NCBI GenBank assembly: GCA_052148155.1
Contig: JBKQIY010000042.1
Location: 1-9,719, forward strand
Length of the DNA: 9,719 bases
Origin: JBBQER01 sp052148155
GTDB taxonomy: Bacteria; Actinomycetota; Acidimicrobiia; IMCC26256; PALSA-610
Direction: 5' to 3'
Part shown: in pieces, positions 1 to 6,145 of the stretch
Numbering within the stretch: position 1 is the first letter of the stretch
Layout: each line of letters opens with the position of its first letter
Position numbers and translations under genes: made by a program
The notes under the pieces: generated by a model
Database searches by the model: none
Told to the model about the DNA's origin: nothing
What the model saw: the letters and a program-made list of their open reading frames with translations, nothing else

Positions 1-1373
1 CCGCGTTGGGTCACCCGCCAGTCCACCACCGTGCCGGCGGGGACCTGGTTGTACCCGACGTGCAGGTTGGTGCAGCTCCGCAGCTCCACTGGGAAGACCT
101 TCGGCGGTACCACGGGCGGGGTCGTCACCGGTGTGGTCGTCACCGGCGTAGTCGTCACCGGCATGGTCGTCACGGCGGGTGCGAGCCAGGTCATGTCCGC
201 GGTTGCGGTGTGGATGGCAGGGTTGCACATGAAACTCGCGGTGATCGTGTCGTTCCCGGCATTGGTACCGACGTAGGTGAACGTCACCTGGCCGGCACTG
301 TTCGACTTGCAGTCGGCCGGGACACAGGTGCCGGTTGCGCCGGCGTTCACACCGCTGACGCTGAAGCTGACGAGCTGACCGACGAGCGGCGTTCCCGCTG
401 CCACACTCCTGACCGTGGCCGTGATCGTATGTGTCGAATTGACCGGACCGGTTGCGGTCAACGGGCTCACCGAGATCTCGGAGTCCATCGCCATGACTTC
501 GGGCCCGGCCGCCAGGAAGAACGCCTCGCCACATTCTGTCGCTTGCGTGGTCGTGTCCGTCCCACACGTCGATGCATCCGGCGAGTCGGTACTGATCGCG
601 ATCGGCACAAAGTCGGTCTCGAACGTCGGGAACGCCTCGTGCACCGCGCAGGGCCAGCCGGTCAGGTCGCTGGTCTTGAGGTTGCTGAACGCCGGCGTGG
701 TGCCGATGACAGAGACCGTGGTGCCACAGGTCGGATGCGCGTTCTCGGTCCACGGTCTGGCCGTGCCGAGCGACAACATGTTCAACGTGGCGACCAGCGC
801 AGGGTTGGGGCCGAATGTCTGCGCGTCGCAGGATGCGTCGAAGTAGACGCCGGTCGCGTGGCCCGTCGTCGGTGCGAGCGCTGCCGCATACGCGATGCCG
901 TCAGCGATCCCCTTGGCCGCGCCCGGATGGGCGGCGCCCGCAAAGACTGGTGCGGACCCCCAGACGACCCGATTGCCGACGACGGTGTTGCCGCCGGCAG
1001 TCGCCATCACCGCGGATGTCCACGTCGAGTTATTCGACGTCACCGACGGGGCAAGCGGCCCGCATGTCGGATCACCGATGATCAGCACGGTGTACTGGGC
1101 GAAGTCGGCTGCGGTCATCGAATCCCAGGTGCTGCCGCTCACCACGGTGACGCTCAAACCCAAGTTTGTTGCGATCGTCTGTTCGACGCTCGGGCTGCCG
1201 GTCACGGTGTCGCCGTTGATCAACGCCGTTCCGGACTGTGCGGAGGCTGGCGCCGCGAAACCCGTCACAAGCGCCGCCACCCCGACGCCGCTCAACATCG
1301 CGACAATCAGAGCCACAACACCGAGCCTTTTCGCACGAACAGATCGATATATACCCGAAAAAGAGCGCGGCAT
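1..1373 (-). CDS. Secreted Ig-like domain protein, 5' part (runs off left edge)
   Basis: Continuous minus-strand reading frame of 457 codons from ATG at 1373 to the window edge with no stop, so the C-terminus is missing. The start is supported by AGAAGGG six bases upstream. Residues 1-45 are a long Sec signal: a basic n-region (RSVRAKR), a hydrophobic core and an APASA cleavage site. Residues 46-295 form an unrecognised extracellular domain with a Rossmann-like strand (YTVLIIGDPTC, about 94-104) and many Cys (104, 182, 216, 242, 270, 281) that could form disulfides. Residues 297-396 look like a bacterial Ig-like domain (SPLTATGPV... ending GNDTITASF), also with several Cys. A Pro/Thr linker of PVTTT units (399-420) follows. 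After it comes a segment starting ELRSCTNLHVGYNQVPAGTVV, of a kind I associate with actinobacterial surface proteins. Role: probably an exported or cell-surface protein; no enzyme motif was seen. It is divergently oriented from the propeller gene across about 1 kb. Confidence 0.85.
   Translation of the reverse strand, partial: MPRSFSGIYRSVRAKRLGVVALIVAMLSGVGVAALVTGFAAPASAQSGTALINGDTVTGSPSVEQTIATNLGLSVTVVSGSTWDSMTAADFAQYTVLIIGDPTCGPLAPSVTSNNSTWTSAVMATAGGNTVVGNRVVWGSAPVFAGAAHPGAAKGIADGIAYAAALAPTTGHATGVYFDASCDAQTFGPNPALVATLNMLSLGTARPWTENAHPTCGTTVSVIGTTPAFSNLKTSDLTGWPCAVHEAFPTFETDFVPIAISTDSPDASTCGTDTTTQATECGEAFFLAAGPEVMAMDSEISVSPLTATGPVNSTHTITATVRSVAAGTPLVGQLVSFSVSGVNAGATGTCVPADCKSNSAGQVTFTYVGTNAGNDTITASFMCNPAIHTATADMTWLAPAVTTMPVTTTPVTTTPVTTPPVVPPKVFPVELRSCTNLHVGYNQVPAGTVVDWRVTQR
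121..175. repeat. 15-bp tandem repeat encoding a PVTTT linker
   Basis: Three full copies and one partial copy of gtcgtcaccggYRTR (units start at 121, 136, 151 and 166). They lie inside the Ig-like protein and on the minus strand encode Pro-Val-Thr-Thr-Thr/Met/Pro units. The copies differ only at their 3' ends. This is a typical Pro/Thr surface-protein spacer and is likely to vary in copy number between strains. Confidence 0.85.
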
Positions 1374-1662
1374 TATCAGCCCTTCTAGTTGCTGTCGCAA
1401 AAGGGAATGTGAGTTCTAAGGTTGTGGACGCAGAACGCGAAAAAAGGCAATATTCGGCGACGCGACAGCCGACGCATTCGGCGTCGGTCACGTCACGAAT
1501 ACGCTGGTTTCGCCCTCCGAACATCAGGTCCGAGCGGATCGGATCCGTTTGGGGGCGTGCGGCAGCGAGGTCCCGGCCTACGCACGTCGTAGCGAATTGG
1601 GGGGCGTGCGGCCGCGTGGTCTGGGCAATCGCACATGGGCGAGTTGAACCACCTCGCCTTGG

Positions 1663-1767
1663 TCATAGTGGACCCGGTGTCAAGAGCACGTTGCGTGGCG
1701 CGTGCGACGCCTTCTGTACGAGCGAGACCGGAAATGGGCGATTTGCGGTGATCACTATCGGTCGCAT
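1663..1767 (-). CDS. Doubtful 34-aa small ORF behind a strong Shine-Dalgarno
   Basis: ATG at 1767 to TGA at 1663. A near-perfect Shine-Dalgarno AAAGGAGG (1781-1788 read on the minus strand) lies 13 bases upstream, which is long but tolerable. The same frame is open further upstream to a GTG at 1896, and another ATG falls directly on the Shine-Dalgarno. The start of the product, MRPIVITANRPFPVSLV, resembles the N-terminal strand of GT20 trehalose-6-phosphate synthases (pattern: two hydrophobic strands, then NR.PVS), but the rest of that family is absent from any frame downstream. It could be a tiny gene, the decayed 5' end of a larger gene, or chance. Codon use does not settle it. Confidence 0.2.
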   Translation of the reverse strand: MRPIVITANRPFPVSLVQKASHAPRNVLLTPGPL

Positions 1768-1817
1768 TGTTCGGTTCGAACCTCCTTTCATCAGCGCCGT
1801 CGGCTGCGCCGCGTCCG

Positions 1818-1847
1818 AAAAAAGTTCGCTGCACACTCGAACATTTT
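1818..1847. terminator. A/T-flanked hairpin, terminator- or attenuator-like
   Basis: Stem GTTCG (1824-1828) pairs with CGAAC (1838-1842) around a 9-nt loop. It is flanked by six A (1818-1823) on one side and ATTTT (1843-1847) on the other. Read on the minus strand, the 3' arm is followed directly by six T, which looks like a short intrinsic terminator; A4/T4 pairing can extend the stem past one mismatch. On the plus strand the T tract is ATTTT. No convincing gene ends immediately before it on either strand, so attenuation or a non-coding transcript is possible. The 5-bp core stem is weak. Confidence 0.4.
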
Positions 1848-2006
1848 CCGGCGTCGGCGAACTCGACACGGGCGAGTCGGTTGCGCACGAGCGCACGCGT
1901 CATTGACGAAACTCCGATCGGAACCGGACGGACACGTTCGAGACGCGTCGGACTACACGCCGCTTCGTCGACCTCGTCTGTACGCGCGCCGAGGCGCGCT
2001 ACCTCG

Positions 2007-2047
2007 ACGCGTCCTGCATCCACGCGTCCTGCATTAACAGTTAACAG
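2007..2047. repeat. Two adjacent tandem duplications (13 bp and 7 bp)
   Basis: ACGCGTCCTGCAT occurs at 2007-2019 and again at 2022-2034 (period 15). It runs directly into TTAACAG at 2034-2040 and 2041-2047 (period 7), which contains the palindrome GTTAAC. The block lies 22 bases before a consensus TTGACA. It could be a pair of operator half-sites or simple slippage duplications. Confidence 0.6.
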
Positions 2048-2068
2048 AATGAGGGCACGCTTCGTCGG

Positions 2069-2074
2069 TTGACA
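2069..2074 (+). promoter_or_regulatory. Possible -35 element (TTGACA)
   Basis: This is a perfect sigma-70-type TTGACA hexamer upstream of the propeller gene and its possible leader ORF. The sequence 16-18 bases downstream (ATGGCC and neighbours) is not a good -10 box, so the promoter call is weak. If it is used, the transcript would have a leader of almost 300 bases before the propeller start. Confidence 0.25.
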
Positions 2075-2192
2075 CGGGGTGGACGATGAGCATGGCCGAC
2101 TTCCCTGTCGCCGGTGCGTACGCCCAGACCTCGCAGAACGCATGCCCCCAATGGGCCCGACCGTTCGGGAACCCTGATACGGAGGCTGAGCA

Positions 2193-2378
2193 TTGCGAGT
2201 GTCCATCTGTGTACGAGGATCGGCGGCTCCCCGCGCGTCGCGGTATCGCACGTTGGTCGATCACACGTCCCAACCGCGCAGCGATGATGGACGCACGGAA
2301 CCTCGCGTGTCGACGATCGGACCGGTCTGTCGGCCGTCACCGTCGTCACTCGGGTTTTGCATTGGCAGGGAGCCGTGA
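2193..2378 (+). CDS. Possible 61-aa leader ORF coupled to the propeller gene
   Basis: TTG at 2193 is preceded by a good Shine-Dalgarno, GGAGG (2181-2185), with seven bases between. The frame runs 61 codons to TGA at 2376-2378. That stop overlaps the GTG start of the propeller gene at 2375 in a GTGA arrangement typical of translational coupling. The product (begins MRVSICVRGSAAPRAS) is Arg/Ser/Pro-rich and matches no family I know. Codon third positions are only moderately GC-rich, less than in neighbouring genes. Either it is a true leader peptide or small gene that feeds ribosomes to the downstream start, or the overlap is chance. Confidence 0.3.
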   Translation: MRVSICVRGSAAPRASRYRTLVDHTSQPRSDDGRTEPRVSTIGPVCRPSPSSLGFCIGREP

Positions 2379-3991
2379 GGTTCTGCGCCGTCGCGCGCAA
2401 CGTTCGTGTTCGCGCCATGGTCGCGGTTGTTGTGACGGCTGTGAGCGTGTGCGCGGTCGTGTCCGCGCCTGCGAGCGCCGTCACGGTCGCCACACAGTTC
2501 GGCCGTGTGCAGGTCACGCCCGGACCCAGGCCGGGGACCTACGCCCTCAGATGGGCCGCGGCCGCTCCCCCGACGGGCGACGTGTTCGATGTCGAAATGA
2601 GGGACTCGGGCACAACGACGTGGACGAACTTTGTCGCCGGCACGACTGCGCTCGGGCAGACCTTCGCCCCGGCAGTTCCAGGTCCGTACTCGCTGCGAGC
2701 TCGGCTGCGCGACGCGACCAACGATCGCTCCTCGAGCTGGTCGCCGACGCTCACCCTGACCGGGAACTGGTCGATGTTCGAGGCCGATCAGCAGCACACG
2801 GGCGTCACGCAGGATCCGACGATCGGTGCGTCGACCGCGCCGGCCCTGACGGTGAAATGGAAAACGCTCGTCGCTGCCGGGACGGGCCTGCTCGCTTCTC
2901 CGGCGGTGGCGTTCAACGCCCAGCTGCACAAACCGCTCGTGTATGCGGCCACATCGACCGGCACGATCACCGCCCGCGATCTGGCTACCGGCGCCGTCGT
3001 GTGGACGACCGCGGGCAACGGCCCGATCGTCGCTTCACCGGCCGTGAACGGCAACACGGTGTATGTCGGCACCGAAAGCCATTTTCTGTTCGCGCTCGAC
3101 GCGGCGACCGGTGCGGTGCAGTGCGCGTTCTCGCTCGGCGGCGCGGTCATCAGCTCGCCGGTCGTCGGGAACGTGGACGGGACGGGACCGGTCGTCTTTT
3201 TTGGCGACGTTGGAGCCGACGTCGCCAACAGCGGAGGCCATGAGTGGGCCGTGAACGGCGTCGGAAACTCGGCCGGAGCGTGCACGCGAAAGTGGGACTT
3301 CGACGGGTGGACCAACCTTGGGTCCACCGCCAAACGGACGGGGTCATGGTCTCCGCCCGCGTTGACGACAGACTCGACGGGTCGACCGCTGCTCGTCTTT
3401 GGTAGCAGCGATCCGGACGACTCGGTCTACGCGCTCGACGCGCGCACCGGGACGCCAGTTTGGCATTTCCAGACCAGTACGGCTCTCGAACAAGACGTCG
3501 GCGCGGCACCGGCGATCAGCCGCCCAGGTCTGGACGGCTTCGCTCACGGCGTCGTGTACGTCGCAGGCAAAGACAACGTCGAGTACGCGCTTGATCTGCT
3601 CACCGGCCACGAGATCTGGAAATTCGACCTGCAAACACACGCCGGTGGAGCGAACGCGACCACCCAGTCAGCGGCCGCTCTGGTCGACAACCAAGTCCTT
3701 GTCCCGTACGCGCAGTATGTCTTTTCTCTCAATGCGACCACGGGTGCACAGACGTGGCGGTCCGCGCCCACCTCCGGCGAATACTTCGCCTCCCCGTCAA
3801 TTTCGGGCTCGCCGGGCGACCAGGTCATCCTCATCGGCGACGACGTCGGCGTCGAACACGCCTACCGCGTGCGCGATGGATCCCAGGTCCTCAAACTCAA
3901 CAGCGCCGGAGCGATCTACTCCTCGGACGCCGTCGCGTTCGGCAGTGTCGTGTTCGGCACGACCGGCGGCGACCTCTACGCACTCGGGTGA
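2375..3991 (+). CDS. Secreted PQQ-like beta-propeller repeat protein
   Basis: The product has 538 aa. GTG at 2375 was chosen because it gives a normal Sec signal: basic n-region (MRFCAVARNVRVRAM), hydrophobic core and APASA cleavage near residue 35. AGGGAG is close by, and the start overlaps the stop of a leader ORF. A TTG at 2357 in the same frame would add six residues. Residues 36-131 resemble a fibronectin type III-like domain ending WSPTLTLTG. Then WSMFEADQQHTG (132-143) opens a beta-propeller with blade motifs of the type VY..t..g.l.ALD..TG...W near 190-212, 229-250, 341-365, 394-417, 441-463 and 526-538. These match PQQ_2/BamB-type blades. I see no dehydrogenase domain or cytochrome motif (CxxCH), so it is more likely a binding or scaffold protein outside the membrane than a quinoprotein enzyme. 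Its ligand is unknown. Confidence 0.85.
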   Translation: MRFCAVARNVRVRAMVAVVVTAVSVCAVVSAPASAVTVATQFGRVQVTPGPRPGTYALRWAAAAPPTGDVFDVEMRDSGTTTWTNFVAGTTALGQTFAPAVPGPYSLRARLRDATNDRSSSWSPTLTLTGNWSMFEADQQHTGVTQDPTIGASTAPALTVKWKTLVAAGTGLLASPAVAFNAQLHKPLVYAATSTGTITARDLATGAVVWTTAGNGPIVASPAVNGNTVYVGTESHFLFALDAATGAVQCAFSLGGAVISSPVVGNVDGTGPVVFFGDVGADVANSGGHEWAVNGVGNSAGACTRKWDFDGWTNLGSTAKRTGSWSPPALTTDSTGRPLLVFGSSDPDDSVYALDARTGTPVWHFQTSTALEQDVGAAPAISRPGLDGFAHGVVYVAGKDNVEYALDLLTGHEIWKFDLQTHAGGANATTQSAAALVDNQVLVPYAQYVFSLNATTGAQTWRSAPTSGEYFASPSISGSPGDQVILIGDDVGVEHAYRVRDGSQVLKLNSAGAIYSSDAVAFGSVVFGTTGGDLYALG

Positions 3992-3996
3992 GGACC

Positions 3997-4012
3997 GCCC
4001 CGAACGCGGGGC
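3997..4012 (+). terminator. GC-rich hairpin just after the propeller stop
   Basis: GCCCCG (3997-4002), loop AACG, CGGGGC (4007-4012): a perfect 6-bp GC stem beginning six bases after the TGA stop of the propeller gene. It has no T tract, as is common for presumed terminators in high-GC actinobacteria. The position supports a role in termination; the lack of T residues leaves doubt. Confidence 0.45.
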
Positions 4013-4064
4013 AGAACACGGCAGCTTGTGCGCCCTCGAGCCGGCGTCGCCGTGCGAGCGTCTC

Positions 4065-4090
4065 GTGCGCCGCAAGGTTGAGCGGCGCAC
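4065..4090. repeat. Perfect 9-bp inverted repeat in the propeller-SDR gap
   Basis: GTGCGCCGC (4065-4073) and GCGGCGCAC (4082-4090) are perfect complements around an 8-nt loop. The element lies 74 bases after the propeller stop and 56 bases before the SDR start. It could be a second terminator hairpin or an operator for the SDR gene; there is no T tract. A symmetric element this close to a promoter-like box (4132-4137) makes a repressor site plausible but unproven. Confidence 0.5.
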
Positions 4091-4131
4091 CGGCGGCCGC
4101 TGGGACATCAGACCTGGCCGATGACCGGAGT

Positions 4132-4137
4132 TACGCT
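4132..4137 (+). promoter_or_regulatory. Putative -10 box (TACGCT) for the SDR gene
   Basis: TACGCT fits the actinobacterial TANNNT -10 pattern and ends eight bases before the GTG start at 4146, so transcription would begin at or next to the start codon (leaderless mRNA). No well-placed Shine-Dalgarno is present. No good -35 is visible. The aldolase gene has a similar TACGAT box at the same distance. Confidence 0.35.
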
Positions 4138-4145
4138 CGCCGTCA

Positions 4146-4949
4146 GTGAGCGGACGATTGGTGGGCAAGGTTGCAGTGATCACCGGCGCGGCACGCGGAA
4201 CCGGCGCGGTGATCGCCGGTCGCGTTTCCGCAGAAGGCGGCCGTGTGATCGTCGCCGACGTGCTCGACGATCGCGGCGGCGCGGTCGCGAATGCGATCGG
4301 AGCGGCAGCACGTTATGTGCATTGCGATGTGACACGCGAACAAGACTGGACGCAGCTGATCGCTCAGGCCGAAGACATCTTCGGCCGGCTCGACGTACTC
4401 GTGAACAACGCCGCGGTGCTGCATCTCGCAGGTATCGCGGAGACGACCGCGGCCGACTACCGCCGCGTCTTCGAGGTCAATGAGCTCGGCACGTTCCTCG
4501 GCATCCGGGCCGCGATCGGTCCCCTGCGCGCCGCGGGCGGCGGATCGATCGTCAACATCTCGTCGATCGACGGCGTGTTCGTCACGCCTGGCACCGCCGC
4601 ATACTCAGCGTCGAAGTTCGCGGTCCGTGGACTCACCAAGACCGCCGCGCTCGAACTCGGCCGCTTCGGCATCCGCGTCAACGCGGTCTGTCCGGCGGCC
4701 GGCAACCCGGAGATGGTGATCGAGGCGCTGCCCGCCGGCTTCGATTTCGGCGAGCCGCGACCAACGGACAACCCGCGCGGCCGCGACCGTCATCGCGCGC
4801 CGCTCGGGCGGCGCGGCCGCATGGAGGACGTCGCCGACGCAGTCGTGTTCCTCGCGTCCGACGAGAGCGCGTTCGTGAGCGGCACCGATCTGATGGTGGA
4901 CGGTGCAATGAGCGCCGGCATGATCATTCCCGGTCAGCCCGGCACGTAA
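4146..4949 (+). CDS. Classical SDR family oxidoreductase
   Basis: The product has 267 aa, the normal length for a classical short-chain dehydrogenase/reductase: a cytosolic NAD(P)-dependent enzyme interconverting an alcohol and a ketone. The cofactor motif TGAARGTG is at residues 13-20 and the NNAA motif at 87-90. The catalytic tetrad is Asn112, Ser140, Tyr153 and Lys157 (YSASK). Asp38 at the end of the second strand favours NAD(H), and CDVT (60-63) is the usual adenine-contacting Asp. The C-terminus keeps PLGRRGRMEDVADAVVFLASD and SGTDLMVDG. It resembles the 3-alpha/20-beta-hydroxysteroid dehydrogenase-like group, but the substrate cannot be read. Oddity: the usual N-A-V-C-P-G is CPAAGNPEM here, and the substrate loop is Arg-rich (residues 210-225). 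GTG at 4146 was chosen; GTG at 4161 would also keep the fold. Confidence 0.9.
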   Translation: MSGRLVGKVAVITGAARGTGAVIAGRVSAEGGRVIVADVLDDRGGAVANAIGAAARYVHCDVTREQDWTQLIAQAEDIFGRLDVLVNNAAVLHLAGIAETTAADYRRVFEVNELGTFLGIRAAIGPLRAAGGGSIVNISSIDGVFVTPGTAAYSASKFAVRGLTKTAALELGRFGIRVNAVCPAAGNPEMVIEALPAGFDFGEPRPTDNPRGRDRHRAPLGRRGRMEDVADAVVFLASDESAFVSGTDLMVDGAMSAGMIIPGQPGT

Positions 4950-4951
4950 CC

Positions 4952-5247
4952 GTGGGTGTCGATAGTTGCGGCACGGTGACGTTCGGCCCGGCCCGTATCG
5001 TTCGCGTCGGTTGGAACAGCTCGGCGTTTCGTCGCCGTCCGTGCCCGTTATGCGAGCCGACATCACGCGCGGCGTCGACGCTCCCGGATGGGACGGACAT
5101 CCCTGCCGGGTGACCGTGGCGTCGTCGGGCCCGATCGCCAATCCCGCCGCTCCGTCACCCACCGGCGATGGGTTCACCTTCCCCGACGAGGGTACGTTCA
5201 CGTACCAATGCGAGTTTCACGAGCACATGCTGGGAACGCTGACGGCC
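4952..5247 (+). pseudogene. Frame-broken cupredoxin (blue copper) domain remnant
   Basis: In the frame of position 5050, the translation from about 5083 to 5247 reads DGHPCRVTVASSGP... then TFPDEGTFTYQC..H..MLGTL. This is the C-terminal half of a plastocyanin-like domain with type I copper ligands: His in DGHP, then Cys-x2-His-x2-Met, the amicyanin spacing. The first strand of such a domain (TVTFGPARIVRVG) appears upstream at about 4973-5011 but in the +1-shifted frame, which stops at TGA 5110-5112. Neither frame has a signal peptide, although these proteins are normally exported. After GTLTA (5233-5247) the frame continues without a natural stop into the next gene, to 5400. The simplest reading is a decayed gene with a frameshift between about 5012 and 5080 and a lost 5' end. 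A sequencing indel is the alternative. An intact short form starting at TTG 4966 or ATG 5050 cannot be excluded. Confidence 0.6.
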
Positions 5248-5323
5248 TGTGCGAAAGCGGGCCGCGTTCACGGCGACGCCCTCATCGACGGGATCGCGCG
5301 AGCGGCCCGGTCGGTGCGCGAAC

Positions 5324-6127
5324 GTGCCTGTCGGCGTGACGCGCCGTACCGCGATCGTGTCCCTCGTGGCTGTCGTCGCGGTCGCGGCGTGCGGCGGTGA
5401 CCGGGCCGGCGCGAAGCGGGCGTCGTCGACGAACACCACGACGACGACGACGACGTCGTCTCGTTCGATGGCGGATACGACGACGACCACGACGTTGCCT
5501 GCGTACGAGTCGCTCACGGCGCAAGCGATCGTGCCGCGACTTTCAGTATTCGACAGTCCGAACTCGCCGACACCGGCATGGGTGCTCGACAACCCGTGGC
5601 TGGCCGACCCGTCGCAACCCGGCTCGGCGGTGCCGCAGGTCTTCCTTGTCGAATCCCGCCGACCCGACGGGTGGGTGCAGGTGCTTTTGCCGATTCGTCC
5701 GAACGGAAGCTCGGGCTGGGTGCGCGCGACCGACGTCACGTTGAGCCCGGTGGCCTTCAGGCTCCGGGTCGAACTCGCCGCCCATCGCCTGACCGTGTTC
5801 GACCGGGGTACGGCCGTCTACAACGGTCCGGTCGCTGATGGCGCGCCGGACACGCCGACCCCGGTCGGGCAGTACTACATCCGCGTGCTGATCCAGGCAC
5901 TGGATCCCAACACGGCGTACGGCCCGTACGCGTACGGTCTGTCCAGCTATTCGGACGCGCTGACGACCTTCGACGGCGGTGACGCGGAGATCGGTGTCCA
6001 CGGCAACGACGACGCGTCGGTGTTGGGCGAGAGCGTCACCCACGGATGTGTCCGTATCGACAATGCCGAAATCACTCGGCTTGCCGGCATGCTCCCGCTC
6101 GGGACACCGGTCGACATCGACCCCTAG
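5324..6127 (+). CDS. L,D-transpeptidase (YkuD) lipoprotein
   Basis: The product has 267 aa from GTG 5324. GTG at 5336 (MTRRTAIV...) is equally good, and the open frame begins at GTG 5249. The later starts are preferred because they place a lipoprotein signal at the N-terminus: TRR, hydrophobic core, then VAVAAC with lipidated Cys23. A Thr-rich linker (about 35-58) follows. Residues 66-140 look like an SH3-like beta domain (GWVQVLLPIRPNGSSGWVRA). The YkuD catalytic domain runs from about 145 to the end with HGN (226-228) and THGCVRIDN; the nucleophile is Cys242, with His240 and Arg244. Family role: forms 3-3 cross-links in peptidoglycan, or anchors protein to it, on the outer face of the membrane. 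The domain is complete and GTPVDI is at the C-terminal end. It overlaps the tail of the cupredoxin remnant's frame. Confidence 0.9.
   Translation: MPVGVTRRTAIVSLVAVVAVAACGGDRAGAKRASSTNTTTTTTTSSRSMADTTTTTTLPAYESLTAQAIVPRLSVFDSPNSPTPAWVLDNPWLADPSQPGSAVPQVFLVESRRPDGWVQVLLPIRPNGSSGWVRATDVTLSPVAFRLRVELAAHRLTVFDRGTAVYNGPVADGAPDTPTPVGQYYIRVLIQALDPNTAYGPYAYGLSSYSDALTTFDGGDAEIGVHGNDDASVLGESVTHGCVRIDNAEITRLAGMLPLGTPVDIDP
5438..5455. repeat. (ACG)6 microsatellite in the Ldt linker
   Basis: Six perfect ACG codons encode the Thr run of the lipoprotein linker. They run into the 12-bp palindrome GACGACGTCGTC, and a second shorter ACG run is at 5477-5485. Slippage here would change linker length by whole residues without breaking the frame. 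Confidence 0.75.
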
Positions 6128-6145
6128 CGCGACGCGGCCGGTCGG

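Larger units (their letters stand above)
1374..2192. other. About 0.8 kb between divergent genes with no convincing gene
   Basis: This stretch separates the start of the Ig-like protein (minus) from the leader ORF and propeller gene (plus). Open frames exist on both strands, but their translations are Arg/Ser/Pro-rich and resemble no family. No signal peptide or domain motif is visible. It does hold non-random elements: a 13-bp direct repeat GGGGGCGTGCGGC (1551-1563 and 1600-1612), a hairpin with A/T tracts (1818-1847), a minus-strand AAAGGAGG (1781-1788) near a 34-codon ORF, tandem repeats at 2007-2047, and TTGACA at 2069-2074. It probably contains the promoters of both flanking genes and perhaps a regulatory RNA or decayed coding sequence. 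Confidence 0.5.

Noticed and set aside
6..1388. Long plus-strand open frame across the left 1.4 kb
   Set aside because: It is the shadow of the minus-strand Ig-like protein: its translation is Arg/His/Gly-rich with no signal or motif, while the minus frame has a signal peptide, Ig-like pattern and repeats.
1371..1399. TTGCGA-17 bp-GATAAT promoter-like pair on the minus strand at the start of the Ig-like gene
   Set aside because: The -10 would overlap the ATG, so the transcript would begin inside the gene and lose the visible Shine-Dalgarno and start.
1072..1524. Minus-strand ORF with a Cys cluster (ECVGCRVAEYC) before the Ig-like gene
   Set aside because: It overlaps the signal peptide of the Ig-like protein out of frame, and the Cys spacing fits no metal-binding family I know.
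1765..1790. tRNA T-arm-like GGTTCGAACC
   Set aside because: The flanking five-base stem does not pair on either strand and no acceptor, D or anticodon arm can be built around it.
2086..3243. 385-codon plus-strand frame starting at ATG 2086
   Set aside because: Most of it lies out of frame inside the propeller gene and is Arg-rich. Only the first ~45 residues look balanced, which is not enough to call a gene.
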